A stretch of 64,000 bases of DNA from JAAYCI01 sp964369525 (GCA_964369525.1 CAYJEW010000002.1:16110-80109); one strand, 5' to 3'. Shown: positions 35,395-44,533, counted from the first letter of the stretch. Notes: a model not told the origin generated them from the sequence alone. Translations and numbers: made by a program.

Positions 35395-36771
35395 ATGAAG
35401 ATGTGGGAGGGACGGTTTTCAAAGCAGTTAAACCAAGAGATAGATGATTTTAACTCGTCTATAGGGTTTGACTGGGTGATGTTTAGGCAGGACATTGCGG
35501 GCTCTATTGCGCACGCAACCATGCTGGGCGAGTGCGGAATAATAAGCTTTAAAGATGCCATGCAGATTGTTACAGGGCTTACCGGTATTTTGACAGACAT
35601 TGAAAACGGCAAGCTGGAGATAGATTTTGGGGCGGAAGATATCCACATGTTTATAGAGCAGGAGCTTACTGCGCGTATTGGTGAGGCCGGTAAGCGCTTG
35701 CATACCGCTCGCAGCCGAAACGACCAGGTGGCTACCGACCTGCGCATGTACCTAAGGCGCAAAACAGACGATGTGGCGGAGCAAATTATACAGTTAGCCA
35801 AAGCTTTAGTTGCGCAGGCAGAGCAGAACCTAGACACAGTGATGCCGGGGTATACCCACCTGCAGGTGGCACAGCCTGTTACGTTTGCGCATCATTTAAT
35901 GGCGTATGCGCAGATGCTACGGCGGGACGTGAGCCGCCTTTCGGACTGTAAACAGCGCATGAACTACAGCCCACTGGGCGCGGGCGCACTGGCAGGCACC
36001 ACCTACCCTATTGACCGCAGTATGACCTGCGACGCACTGGGGTTTATAGCGCCGTGCCACAACAGCATGGACGCTGTGTCGGACAGGGATTTTTGCGTAG
36101 AGCTGTGCGCCGCGCTAACGCTGGTGATGCAACATCTGTCTCGGCTGGCCGAAGAGGTGGTATTGTGGAGCTCGAGCGAGTTTAGGTTTATAGAGCTGGA
36201 CGACGCATACGCCACCGGCTCGTCCATTATGCCGCAGAAGAAAAACCCCGACATTGCCGAGCTGGTGCGCGGAAAAACAGGCCGTGTGAACGGCAATTTA
36301 ATGGCGCTGCTTACCATGATGAAAGGCCTGCCGCTTAGCTACAACAAAGACATGCAGGAAGACAAACCCATGGTTTTCGAGGCTGTGGAAACAACGCTGA
36401 ACTGTCTTTCGGCAATGGCGCCGATGATACAAACCATGGCTGTGCGTGCCGATAACATGCGCGCGGCGGCGGCCAAAGGCTTTATAAATGCTACCGACTG
36501 TGCCGATTACCTGGCAAAAAAAGGTATGCCGTTTAGGGACGCATACAAGGTGGTGGGACAGCTTGTGGCCTTGTGTATTGATAAGGGTACAACGCTGGAG
36601 AGCCTACCGATAGAAGAGTATCGCAAGCTAAGCGATTTGTTTGAGCAGGATGTTTTTGAGGCGATAGACCTAAGCGCCTGTGTGAACATGCGGTGTAGCG
36701 AGGGCGGCCCTGCGCCGCAGGCGGTGAAAGAGCAGATAGATGAGTACAAAAACATTATGGGGATATTTTAG
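35395..36771 (+). CDS. argH: argininosuccinate lyase
   Basis: This 458-residue enzyme is the last step of arginine synthesis, splitting argininosuccinate into arginine and fumarate. Features of the fumarase/aspartase superfamily are the N-terminal MWEGRFSK, HTARSRNDQVATDLR, HLQVAQPVTFAHH with the catalytic His, and the signature loop GSSIMPQKKNPD with the catalytic Ser. ATG 35395 follows GGAGG at eight bases; a GTG five codons earlier overlaps that site and was rejected. argG is not adjacent, so the arginine pathway must be dispersed. A bidirectional terminator separates it from the converging glucosidase. Confidence 0.97.
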   Translation: MKMWEGRFSKQLNQEIDDFNSSIGFDWVMFRQDIAGSIAHATMLGECGIISFKDAMQIVTGLTGILTDIENGKLEIDFGAEDIHMFIEQELTARIGEAGKRLHTARSRNDQVATDLRMYLRRKTDDVAEQIIQLAKALVAQAEQNLDTVMPGYTHLQVAQPVTFAHHLMAYAQMLRRDVSRLSDCKQRMNYSPLGAGALAGTTYPIDRSMTCDALGFIAPCHNSMDAVSDRDFCVELCAALTLVMQHLSRLAEEVVLWSSSEFRFIELDDAYATGSSIMPQKKNPDIAELVRGKTGRVNGNLMALLTMMKGLPLSYNKDMQEDKPMVFEAVETTLNCLSAMAPMIQTMAVRADNMRAAAAKGFINATDCADYLAKKGMPFRDAYKVVGQLVALCIDKGTTLESLPIEEYRKLSDLFEQDVFEAIDLSACVNMRCSEGGPAPQAVKEQIDEYKNIMGIF

Positions 36772-36918
36772 GCCGGCTGAGAAATATTTTGTATAGTTTG
36801 TTTGTGTGCCTCGCCGCATAGTATGTGGCAGAGCATATCAGAGCAAGCTTTGACGAGTGCGGTGGAAGGGCCGGCTTACCTTGGACAGCAAGGCTTAATA
36901 AAATTGTTGCACAAAAAA

Positions 36919-36950
36919 ACTGATGTGAAGTATTCTCACATCAGTTTTTT
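36919..36950. terminator. bidirectional terminator between argH and the GH13 glucosidase
   Basis: ACTGATGTGA (36919-36928), seven-base loop, TCACATCAGT (36936-36945), T-run to 36950 and A-run before the stem: serves both converging genes. Confidence 0.9.
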
Positions 36951-36976
36951 ATTTGTGTTTTTTGGGTTTTGCTGTT

Positions 36977-38884
36977 TTATGAAAGCTGGTACACGTTGGC
37001 CTCGTATGGGCGAAGCACCGAGGTTGTGCCACCGTAGTTGCCGGCAACAAGTTTGTGCTCGGCTGTTAGCGGGCCGGGGCGGCGGATTTCGTCGCGGCAG
37101 AGGTTTATCTCCACATAGAATTTTTGGCCGCCCATGGTGCGAAAGTAGCAAAAAGAGTTTTTATCGTTTAAAAATACAGGCGAAAACTTGCCATATACCA
37201 AAACTTCATTCTCGGTGCGCAGTAGAATAAGCTTGCGGAAGAAGTTGAACACCGAGCTAGGCGTTTCTATCTGGTTTTTTGCGTTTATTTGAGGATAGTT
37301 TGGGTTTACGCCCAGCCACGGCTCTGCGGAGGAGAAACCTGCGTTTTGGGTGTCGTCCCACTGCATAGGGGTACGGGCATGGTCTCGGCTGCCCCATGTG
37401 GCAGATTTGAAAGCAAATTCGCGATAGTCTGCGCCGTTTGAGGAAAGTTTTTCCAAAAGCTCCTCGTAGCGGCCAAGCGTTTCAACATCTCGAATTTCGT
37501 CTATGCTGGAAAACACTGTGTTGGTCATGCCAAGCTCTTGGCCTTGGTAGATGAACGGTGTGCCTTTAAGGGTGAACTGCAGTACCGCTAGCAGTTTTGA
37601 TATGATGGGCCGCATGGCGGGGCTGTTGCTAACCTTGCTGGGCATACGGGGGTTATCATGGTTTTCAAAAAACAGCGTGGGCCAGCAGCTATTGCCGTAT
37701 TGTGTTTGCCATTTTATAAAGTATGGCTTTAGGTAGCGTAGGTCGTATTTATACTCAGCTTTGCGGGATTTGCCGGGGTTGTCGAGATGGTCGAAGGTGA
37801 AGACCATGTCTAGCTCGCCGCGTTCTTCGGCTGTGAGCATACGGCTCATCTCAAGGCCCATACCGGGCGTCTCGCCAACGGTGAGGGCGCCGCTGTGGGC
37901 GCTGAAGGCCTGCTGGCGCATTTCTTTTAGGTAGTCGTGAAGTTTTGGCCCGTAGAAGTAATGCTCTATACCACGCAGGCCAATGGCGCCGCCAATGGTT
38001 TCGTTGCCGTCAGCAAGGCTATCTTTTGAGATTAGGTTAATGACGTCCATGCGAAAGCCGTCTACACCTTTGTTTAGCCACCAGCGGATAATGTCGTACA
38101 CCTCGCCTCGCACGGCGGGGTTGTTCCAGTTAAGGTCCATCTGTTTTTTGCTAAAAAGGTGTAGCGCCCATTCGCTGTTTTGCGGGTAGTAGTTCCACGC
38201 AGGGCCTGAAAAAAAGCTTATCCAGTTGTTTGGCGGGGTATCTTCGCCGTGGCCATTGGCCCAGATGTAGTAGTCTTTTTCGGGACAGGTGGGGTCGGCC
38301 AGCGCTTTTTTGAACCATGCGTGTTCGTCGCTTGTGTGGTTTACCACAAGGTCCATCATCAGCTTGATGTCGTGCTTATGAAGCTCGGCAATCAAAGCGT
38401 TGAAGCTTTGCATATTGCCAAACTCTTTCATTATTTTTTTGTAGTTGCGGATGTCGTAGCCGCAGTCGTCGTTTGGGCTGTCGTATATAGGCGACAGCCA
38501 CACCATGTTTACCCCAAGGCGCTTGAGATATGGGATTTTTTGGCGTATGCCGGCAAGGTCACCAATGCCGTCGCCGTTAGAATCCATAAAACTGCGGGGG
38601 TAAATTTGGTATACAACAGCCTGCTTCCACCATGCGCGGCGGATAGCCGGCGGAGGAGCAGGCGGGGTTTCGGGGTGTGTGGCAAGCAGGTTTACAATAG
38701 TTTCGGCAAGGCCGGGCGCCATTCTGCCAAGCAAGCGGTTAAGCATAGACAAGCGCAGCGAGCCCACAGCCGGATTATCCAGCAGTTTTGGGTTTTTGCG
38801 CATGCTGTAAAAAAGCATATCAAGAATGTCTTTGCCAACAGGGTGGCGGTATACTTCGCGCAGGGTGCTTCGCATTGTAAACAT
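36977..38884 (-). CDS. GH13 alpha-glucosidase (oligo-1,6-glucosidase-like) with an N-terminal helical extension
   Basis: This 635-residue cytoplasmic glycosidase hydrolyses alpha-glucosidic ends of short malto- or isomalto-oligosaccharides. The (beta/alpha)8 barrel starts at about residue 85 (WWKQAVVYQIYPRSF). Catalytic residues are nucleophile Asp280 (GFRMDVIN), acid/base Glu338 (TVGETPG) and Asp410 (ENHDNPR). The DVINLIS context with Val after the Asp resembles oligo-1,6-glucosidases, which act on alpha-1,6 links. Residues 1-78 are extra: a helical segment (REVYRHPVGKDILDMLFY, MLNRLLGRMAPG) then a Pro-rich linker, unusual for GH13. GGGAGG lies eight bases before ATG 38884. prs lies just upstream on the same strand (35-base gap). 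Confidence 0.92.
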   Translation of the reverse strand: MFTMRSTLREVYRHPVGKDILDMLFYSMRKNPKLLDNPAVGSLRLSMLNRLLGRMAPGLAETIVNLLATHPETPPAPPPAIRRAWWKQAVVYQIYPRSFMDSNGDGIGDLAGIRQKIPYLKRLGVNMVWLSPIYDSPNDDCGYDIRNYKKIMKEFGNMQSFNALIAELHKHDIKLMMDLVVNHTSDEHAWFKKALADPTCPEKDYYIWANGHGEDTPPNNWISFFSGPAWNYYPQNSEWALHLFSKKQMDLNWNNPAVRGEVYDIIRWWLNKGVDGFRMDVINLISKDSLADGNETIGGAIGLRGIEHYFYGPKLHDYLKEMRQQAFSAHSGALTVGETPGMGLEMSRMLTAEERGELDMVFTFDHLDNPGKSRKAEYKYDLRYLKPYFIKWQTQYGNSCWPTLFFENHDNPRMPSKVSNSPAMRPIISKLLAVLQFTLKGTPFIYQGQELGMTNTVFSSIDEIRDVETLGRYEELLEKLSSNGADYREFAFKSATWGSRDHARTPMQWDDTQNAGFSSAEPWLGVNPNYPQINAKNQIETPSSVFNFFRKLILLRTENEVLVYGKFSPVFLNDKNSFCYFRTMGGQKFYVEINLCRDEIRRPGPLTAEHKLVAGNYGGTTSVLRPYEANVYQLS

Positions 38885-38919
38885 AGCAGTGTCCTCCCTA
38901 GGGCGTGTAGATAAGGTGG

Positions 38920-40104
38920 CTATCTGCCTGATTGTGCTTGGCTGTGACGTTTTAGCAGGTTGCCTATGCGGGTTTCGTGGTTTAAAAGGCCCGCAATAGA
39001 GGTGTCGTGATTAAGGGTGGTAATTAGCAGTGAGATATATTTAGACATATCCACCTCGGCAAACCAAGGCTTTTTCTTTAGCTCGGGGTCAAGGTTTGTG
39101 AGGTTTGTGGAGAGCAGAAGGTCGAACAAGCCTTCTTTATGTGCCTGCTCAAATGCGCCAAGGCCCTCTGTGAACAGCGCAAAGGTGGCGGCTAGGAATA
39201 CGCGGCGGGCTTTGCGTTTTTTAAGCTCGCGCGCAATGTCTAGCATAGATTCGCCTGTAGAGAGGATATCATCTGCAATAATAACGTCCATGCCCTCTAC
39301 AGAGCTGCCGAGATATTCGTGGGCAACAATGGGGTTGCGCCCGTTTTCGATGCGGGTATAGTCGCGCCGTTTGTAGAACATACCAAGGTCCAGCCCCATC
39401 ATGGAGGCAAAGAAGATGTTGCGTGGTGCAGCGCCTTCGTCGGGGGAGATAACCATGGTGTGGGTTTTGTCTATCTCCATATCGGGAAAGGCCTTTAAAA
39501 GAGCCTTTAGCATTTGGTAGTTGGGGGGTATGTTGTCGAAGTTTGCGATAGGTGCCGAGTTTGCCACGCGCGGGTCGTGCGCGTCGAATGTGAGGATATT
39601 GTTTACACCTAGGTTGTAAAGCTCTTGCAGTGCAATGGCGCAGTCTAGGCTTTCGCGGCCTGTTTTGCGGTGCTGGCGGCCTTCGTAAAGGAAAGGCATA
39701 ACCACCGTAATGCGGTGGGGTTTGCGGCCGGCGGCGGCAATAAGGCGCTTAAGGTCTGCAAAATGGTCGTCTGGGCTCATGGGGCACTGCGTGTTATACA
39801 TAGGGAATGTTACACGATAGTTTGTAACATCGCACAGAATATATAAATCGTATCCACGCACGCTATGGCGTATCATGCCTTTGCCCTCGCCGGTGCCAAA
39901 GCGGGGGCATTGTGCGTCGATTAAAAATGTGTTTTTGTCGTAGCCCGGAAATGTAAGCAGACGCTCGCTCTCAGGGTCGGTAGTCCATTTAAGCAGATAA
40001 TCGTTTACCTGATTGCCAAGTGTTTCGCAGCCGCGCATAGACAGTAGCGCAAGCGGGCGTATGGGCTGGCCACCGTGGTTTTGAACCTGTTCTAAGTTAT
40101 GCAT
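38920..40104 (-). CDS. prs: ribose-phosphate pyrophosphokinase, long clostridial type
   Basis: This 394-residue PRPP synthetase is longer than the usual ~315 residues because of an N-terminal extension and insertions. The key parts are present: DYTRIENGRN near the flexible loop, the PRPP-binding motif VIIADDILSTGESM, DAHDPR in the ATP-binding region and VVISPDEGAAPR. It makes PRPP from ribose-5-phosphate and ATP, supplying nucleotides and the NAD-salvage PncB also encoded here. AGGGGAG precedes ATG 40104. A promoter lies at 40154-40183 on the minus strand, and the GH13 gene follows in the same transcript. Confidence 0.92.
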   Translation of the reverse strand: MHNLEQVQNHGGQPIRPLALLSMRGCETLGNQVNDYLLKWTTDPESERLLTFPGYDKNTFLIDAQCPRFGTGEGKGMIRHSVRGYDLYILCDVTNYRVTFPMYNTQCPMSPDDHFADLKRLIAAAGRKPHRITVVMPFLYEGRQHRKTGRESLDCAIALQELYNLGVNNILTFDAHDPRVANSAPIANFDNIPPNYQMLKALLKAFPDMEIDKTHTMVISPDEGAAPRNIFFASMMGLDLGMFYKRRDYTRIENGRNPIVAHEYLGSSVEGMDVIIADDILSTGESMLDIARELKKRKARRVFLAATFALFTEGLGAFEQAHKEGLFDLLLSTNLTNLDPELKKKPWFAEVDMSKYISLLITTLNHDTSIAGLLNHETRIGNLLKRHSQAQSGR

Positions 40105-40153
40105 TAAAGTAACTTCTCCCCTAGGAAATGGTTTTTTTGGTCTTTACAAATTT

Positions 40154-40183
40154 AGTATAGCAAATTTTACTTTAGTATGGCAA
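40154..40183 (-). promoter_or_regulatory. promoter of prs
   Basis: On the minus strand: -35 TTGCCA (complement of 40178-40183), 18-base spacer, -10 TATACT (complement of 40154-40159). Confidence 0.65.
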
Positions 40184-40235
40184 ACAATAATATATAATTT
40201 TGAAAACAAAATGTGAAGAGCGGGGGGTTATATGT

Positions 40236-40269
40236 AAAAAGCGCACTCCTTTTTTGGGAGAGCGCTTTT
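40236..40269 (-). terminator. terminator of yeiH
   Basis: AAAAAGCGC (40236-40244) pairs with GCGCTTTT (40262-40269) with an inner CTCC/GGGAG stem; minus-strand T-run at the low-coordinate side. It also insulates prs. Confidence 0.7.
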
Positions 40270-40296
40270 GCAAGTAGTATGTACAGCATATAAGTT

Positions 40297-41451
40297 TTAC
40301 ACTATGCCCATGCACCATTCCACCAAAATGGCAACAATAACCACCAGAGCAGATATGATAAACCCATGTAGCATGGGGGCAAAGCCTGCGCTTTTCATGT
40401 CTTTTAAACTTGTGTTTAACCCTATGGCCGCAAGCGCTGCCACCATTAAAAACTTGCTTACCTCTTTAGATGCAAGCGACATTGCAGGGGGGATAACCCC
40501 AAAACTATTTAAAACAGCCAGCGCAACAAAGCCTAAAATAAACCATGGGAATATGGATAAAAAATTCACTCGGCTTATGGCGCTTTGGCTGTCTTGCGCT
40601 GTGTGCTCGGCAGTGATTTCGGTTGCTGTGGTAGCGGTGCCACTCTGCGCAAAATCGCCTATTTTGTCGGTTTGGCTAAGCTCGTATTTCACGGCGTTTT
40701 TATTTATTTTGGAAAGCGTTTTTGTATAGTTAATATGTTCTTTTTGTTTTATGCGGATGTTGACAAGTGCAAACACAATTACGGTGGGCAGAATGGTGAG
40801 CGTGCGGGTGAGCTTTACCATGGTGGCAAAGTCGCCTGCGGCTTCGCTGTAGGCATAGCCTGCCGCTACAACGCTGGAGGTGTCGTTCACGGCGGTGCCT
40901 GCCCACAGGCCGTAGGCCATATCGCTAAGGCCAAGCAGATGGCCCATAACAGGGAAGGCCAAAATCATAAGCATGTCAAAAATAAATGTGGCAGACATGG
41001 CATAGGCAATTTCTTTATCCTCGGCATCTATTACAGGGGCAATGGCAGCAATGGCCGAGCCGCCGCAGATTCCTGTGCCTGCCGAGATGAGATTGGACAG
41101 CCGCCAGTTAAGCCCCAGCGCACGGCCTATAAAGTATCCGCCGCCAAAGCAGGTTAGCAGTGTGAACACCATAACCGCAAGCGACAGACTGCCAACCGAA
41201 AGAATGGTTTGAATACTTAAAGATGCGCCAAGCAGTATGATGGCAAATTTTAGTATCTTTTTGGAGGTGAAGCGTAGGCCGTCTTTTAACGGGGAGGTAT
41301 TTACAAAGCTGTTTATTAAGATGCCGATAAACAGCGCAATTACCGAGGCACCTATAAGGTGTATTGGCAGTATGCTTTCTATAAATCGGGCAAGTAAAGC
41401 TATGGCTAGCGCCGCCGCCACGCCCGGAAGTATCTTTATAACTTTTTTCAT
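40297..41451 (-). CDS. YeiH-family (UPF0324) membrane transporter
   Basis: This 384-residue protein has about ten membrane helices. The YeiH family signature regions are LIGASVIALFIGILINS, FAIILLGASLSIQTIL, SAGTGICGGSAIAAIAPVI and AGTAVNDTSSVVAAGYAYS. The family is annotated as putative sulfate/anion exporters and related to TauZ/YeiH of taurine and sulfite metabolism; the substrate here is not established. A hydrophilic loop of ~60 residues (Thr/Ala-rich) lies before the last four helices and is longer than I expect. It is divergent from a LysR regulator with 139 bases between, the classic yeiH-yeiE pairing, so the LysR protein is its likely activator. Confidence 0.88.
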   Translation of the reverse strand: MKKVIKILPGVAAALAIALLARFIESILPIHLIGASVIALFIGILINSFVNTSPLKDGLRFTSKKILKFAIILLGASLSIQTILSVGSLSLAVMVFTLLTCFGGGYFIGRALGLNWRLSNLISAGTGICGGSAIAAIAPVIDAEDKEIAYAMSATFIFDMLMILAFPVMGHLLGLSDMAYGLWAGTAVNDTSSVVAAGYAYSEAAGDFATMVKLTRTLTILPTVIVFALVNIRIKQKEHINYTKTLSKINKNAVKYELSQTDKIGDFAQSGTATTATEITAEHTAQDSQSAISRVNFLSIFPWFILGFVALAVLNSFGVIPPAMSLASKEVSKFLMVAALAAIGLNTSLKDMKSAGFAPMLHGFIISALVVIVAILVEWCMGIV

Positions 41452-41590
41452 GATAGGAAGTACCTCGCAGTGTAGTGTATGTGCATATTAGGCATTTGCA
41501 GTTTGATTATAATTCAAATCGATGATAAAATAAAATAATCATTTATTATTAATTGATAAAATTTATTTATTAATTTAAAGAGGTAGAATT
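41452..41590. promoter_or_regulatory. divergent control region of yeiH and the LysR gene
   Basis: 139 AT-rich bases. On the minus strand a TATAAT (complement of ATTATA near 41508-41513) with a weak -35 serves yeiH. ATAATTcaaatcGATGAT resembles a LysR T-N11-A type site. A TTGATA/TAAAGA pair at 41553-41581 overlaps the LysR ribosome site and is unlikely to be its promoter. Confidence 0.45.
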
Positions 41591-42451
41591 ATGGTGGACA
41601 ACAGGCTGTATACATTTTTAGAGTTGTGCGATGAGATGAATTACCGCAGAACGGCCGAAAAGCTGAACATGACACAGCCTGCGGTAACACAGCATATAAA
41701 GTATTTAGAGGGATATTATGGCTGCAAGCTGTTTGAATATTCAAACAGAAAGCTATATAAAACAGAGCAGTGCACAAAGCTGGAGCGACGCATGCGAGAG
41801 GTGGTGGCGCACAGCCTTTTGGCAAAGCAGGACCTGCAGCCAAAAACCAGAACAAAGGTAAGCATAGGTGCAACAAAAACAATAGGCGAATATATGATAG
41901 AGGGTGCGGTGCTGAAGCTTTTGGCTAGCGGTGAGTATGATGTAAACATTATAATAGACAACACCGAAAACCTGCTAAGCCGTCTAAACCATTTTGAGCT
42001 TGACCTGTTGATGATAGAAGGGTTTGTAGACAAAGAGCGGTATGAACACAGGTATATTTCCACCGAGCAGATTGTAGGTATATGCGCAGAGGGGCACCCC
42101 TTTGCGGGCAAAGAGGTACCCCGGGAAGAGGTATTTGCCGAGAATGTTATTCTGCGGGAGAAGGGCTCTGGCACAAGGGCTGTGTTTGAAAATTTTTTAT
42201 TTGGCAGGGGTTTTTCGGTGGGGGCAATTGGTAAGCATTCGGTGGTAAGCAGCAACAAATTGATAGAGGCTGCTGTGCAAAGTGGTTGTGCGGTTTCGTT
42301 TGTGTATGATGTAATCCCGAAGAAAAATAAAAAGCTAGCCACATTTAAAATAAAGGGCGGAAACATTTATAATGAGTTTAATTATGTTTTTTTAAGTAGC
42401 GCTGCTGCCGAAAGGACGATAGAAATTTTGGATAAGGCGGCGGAAGCTTAG
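41591..42451 (+). CDS. LysR-family transcriptional regulator
   Basis: This 286-residue regulator has an N-terminal winged HTH (FLELCDEMNYRRTAEKLNMTQPAVTQHIKYLE, residues 7-38) and a two-lobed periplasmic-binding-like effector domain from about 85. The effector domain starts TKVSIGATKTIGEYM, as in the CysB/YeiE/CysL group. It is divergent from yeiH and so presumably controls it, with a small anion or sulfur compound as effector (inference). AAAGAGG lies before ATG 41591. The downstream gap of 467 bases holds only terminator-like hairpins. Confidence 0.9.
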   Translation: MVDNRLYTFLELCDEMNYRRTAEKLNMTQPAVTQHIKYLEGYYGCKLFEYSNRKLYKTEQCTKLERRMREVVAHSLLAKQDLQPKTRTKVSIGATKTIGEYMIEGAVLKLLASGEYDVNIIIDNTENLLSRLNHFELDLLMIEGFVDKERYEHRYISTEQIVGICAEGHPFAGKEVPREEVFAENVILREKGSGTRAVFENFLFGRGFSVGAIGKHSVVSSNKLIEAAVQSGCAVSFVYDVIPKKNKKLATFKIKGGNIYNEFNYVFLSSAAAERTIEILDKAAEA

Positions 42452-42703
42452 AGCGCAAAGCCGTTTTGCACTGGTTGGTTGGCAAAAAAGAGCCTCCTCA
42501 CTTTTAATAGGGTAGGTACAGCAGCTGCAAATATTTTTGCCACAATAGCATTTAGTAAAATATATCACCTTGTGAAGTGAATACAAAAGTTAGTGGGTTT
42601 TATTGGTGGTTTGCAAGGAAAAGCTTGCGTGGTATGGATATAGCCTTGATTATGCATGTGAAATATGCGGATATACAAATACAAAAAAATGAAAAGAAGC
42701 AAA

Positions 42704-42729
42704 AAACCCTCGGCATATGCCGAGGGTTT
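42704..42729. terminator. 26-bp perfect palindrome, probable terminator
   Basis: AAACCCTCGGCAT followed by its complement ATGCCGAGGGTTT, with A's before and T's inside the 3' arm. Suited to terminate from either side, but the stem has no loop spacer. Confidence 0.65.
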
Positions 42730-42822
42730 CTGCGAGACGAAAAAGAAAACAGAGGAAGTTATGGTATGTTTAGCTGCGGCAGTAAGCCGCTGCTAACTTG
42801 GTGTAGTTATAATATAACAAAA

Positions 42823-42848
42823 CGTGGCCGCTATGTCAAGCGGCCACG
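42823..42848. terminator. 9-bp GC-rich hairpin near the end of the DUF342 gene
   Basis: CGTGGCCGC (42823-42831), eight-base loop, GCGGCCACG (42840-42848). On the minus strand it lies ~70 bases beyond the DUF342 stop; the following T-run is poor, so the call is tentative. Confidence 0.45.
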
Positions 42849-42918
42849 ACAAATTTTTATAAAAAAATATAACACAGTGAGGTAAACTACGATAAATAGC
42901 GGTATTTTTGCTCTGTGG

Positions 42919-44316
42919 CTAGCGCGCAGCGGAGGCGGTGGCCTCCAGCGTTTCGCCTGTGCGGCGAAAACGGGTGCGCTTCATAGGGCTGTTTATCACC
43001 ATAGTTCTTGTGTCTATCTCAACGGTTACGCCAGGCAGTGCAACATCCTGCACCACAATGCTGTTTACCGAGGCTTGGTCCACAGTGCGCTTCATGCGGG
43101 TGCGCTCGGCGTCTAGAATGCTAAGCACGCTTAGTGACTGGCCTCGCTTGGATAACATTTCTTTATATGAAGGCTCGTTTTTGCCCTTGTCGGTACGCAT
43201 GCGGTTTATGCGCTCGTGGGCGGCTATATTTTGCTGTAGCGCTTGAATGTCTATACCCACGCGGTCGATTTTTTTAACCACGGCGTTGTAGCGGTCTAAA
43301 AAGTCTTGCTCAAGGCCTATAGAGATGAGTGTGCGAGAGCCTTGGGCATCGCCCAGCACGCCTGCCACAACGCCACCTTTGGCATGCAGGGTTGTACCTG
43401 CTATGGTGGCTCTTCCGCCCAAAACGCTAACCCTGCCGCTGGCCTTAACCTCACAGCCGGTAATGTGGTTTGCGCACACGTCGCCGCCGGCGGTTATCTC
43501 GGCCGATTCAAAGTACCTGCCCCATACATTGCCTTTTGCGGTAATTTTGCTAAAAATACCCTCGTTGCGCAGGCCGCTGCAAAACAGAATGTTATTGCCG
43601 GCGGTAATGTTGGCCGAGGCGGCCTTTCCGACTACAAAAACACTGCCTGTGGCTGAAAGAACGGCGTCGCTAAGAACATCGCCTTCTATAAATACATTAC
43701 CATCAAAGTTAACTGCGCCATCGCTAGGAGAAAGCGAGGCCAAGCGCAGCAGCGGCGTTACCACCAGCTGCTCGTTTACAATAGATACATGCGACAGCGC
43801 CGGCGCAAGGTAGCTGCGCCCATCTTCGCTTACGGTAAAGCCGCTGCCGGTAAGGGTTTGGCCCTTGGTGCCGCCGCGCGGGGCAATTTCGCTGCCTGTT
43901 ACGGTAATGCCGGGGGCTGCCTGCACCTCGGGCACAATCTCGGCCAGCACCTGCCCCGCCTGCACCTCCTGCAGAAAGCTTAAATCGTCGTAGATAAGCG
44001 AGCCGTCGCCTGTGGCAGAAAGGCCGGTAAATGGTTTTTGTTCAATTTTGAGCACATAGCTACCACCCACAGCGGCAACAGGCGCACGCCCTTGGGCAAC
44101 CTCTAGCATCTCGTCGTACAGCTCGCTGTTTATAGCTTTTTGAATTAAAGCGTCGTCGGCACCGTAAACAACCCCGTTTTGGGGCAGCCATTCGCGGATG
44201 GATTCAAGCGTATAGCGCTCGCCATTTGGGCGTGGAAGGGTTATCCAAGCGCGCATTTGGTCGGGGCTGATAACAACTTTGGCGCCCTCGGGGAAAGGCA
44301 TGGGGTGGGTGCTCAT
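42919..44316 (-). CDS. DUF342/FapA-family polymer-binding protein
   Basis: This 465-residue protein has three visible parts. An N-terminal region (about 1-100, ESIREWLPQNGVVYG) precedes a glycine-rich right-handed beta-helix (about 170-345, with repeated GNVxxGxV-type turns such as VNFDGNVFIEGDVLSD and SGRVSVLGGRATIAG). A coiled-coil (about 350-425) and a basic tail follow. FapA/DUF342 proteins are widespread in Bacillota and Proteobacteria, where some affect motility or the envelope; no activity is settled. GGAGAG lies six bases before ATG 44316, and a promoter lies upstream at 44352-44380. It is a single-gene unit. Confidence 0.87.
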   Translation of the reverse strand: MSTHPMPFPEGAKVVISPDQMRAWITLPRPNGERYTLESIREWLPQNGVVYGADDALIQKAINSELYDEMLEVAQGRAPVAAVGGSYVLKIEQKPFTGLSATGDGSLIYDDLSFLQEVQAGQVLAEIVPEVQAAPGITVTGSEIAPRGGTKGQTLTGSGFTVSEDGRSYLAPALSHVSIVNEQLVVTPLLRLASLSPSDGAVNFDGNVFIEGDVLSDAVLSATGSVFVVGKAASANITAGNNILFCSGLRNEGIFSKITAKGNVWGRYFESAEITAGGDVCANHITGCEVKASGRVSVLGGRATIAGTTLHAKGGVVAGVLGDAQGSRTLISIGLEQDFLDRYNAVVKKIDRVGIDIQALQQNIAAHERINRMRTDKGKNEPSYKEMLSKRGQSLSVLSILDAERTRMKRTVDQASVNSIVVQDVALPGVTVEIDTRTMVINSPMKRTRFRRTGETLEATASAAR

Positions 44317-44351
44317 ACAATCTCTCCATTCTGTAGATATGGCCTTAGATA

Positions 44352-44380
44352 ATTATATCCTAAACTTACACACTTGTACA
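44352..44380 (-). promoter_or_regulatory. promoter of the DUF342 gene
   Basis: On the minus strand: TGTACA (44375-44380), 17-base spacer, TATAAT (complement of 44352-44357). Confidence 0.55.
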
Positions 44381-44456
44381 ATATTCGCGGTGATTTTTAT
44401 GTATTTACCAATAAAATATACAAAAAACAAAGCATTGCGCAAGGGTTTGGTGCGGC

Positions 44457-44496
44457 TGACTGATTATTGACACGCAGTCAGTCAATGTGTTAGACT
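44457..44496 (+). promoter_or_regulatory. TetR operator overlapping the tetR promoter
   Basis: ATTGAC (44466-44471) and GTCAAT (44481-44486) form an inverted repeat with a nine-base spacer; TGACTG (44457-44462) and CAGTCA (44475-44480) form a second overlapping one. The -35 TTGACA (44467-44472) lies inside; the -10 is probably TAGACT (44491-44496) at 18 bases. This layout predicts autorepression. Confidence 0.65.
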
Positions 44497-44533
44497 AAAG
44501 GGCAAATTAAAAATTTTAGGAGGGTGCGCTTTT

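Larger units (their letters stand above)
42452..42918. other. 467-base convergent gap with three strong hairpins
   Basis: Between the converging LysR and DUF342 genes. 42452-42700 is AT-rich with nothing identifiable. Then come a perfect 26-bp palindrome (42704-42729), an imperfect TTAGC(t)GCGGC / GCCGC(t)GCTAA hairpin near 42769-42795, and CGTGGCCGC / GCGGCCACG (42823-42848). A ~100-codon open frame across 42577-42885 passes through all three and has no ribosome site, so I do not call it a gene. Confidence 0.5.

Noticed and set aside
36802..37230. Plus-strand open frame over the end of the GH13 glucosidase
   Set aside because: Antisense to a clear gene and crosses a bidirectional terminator.
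42577..42885. ~100-codon open frame between the LysR and DUF342 genes
   Set aside because: Runs through three strong hairpins and lacks a ribosome site; not a believable protein.
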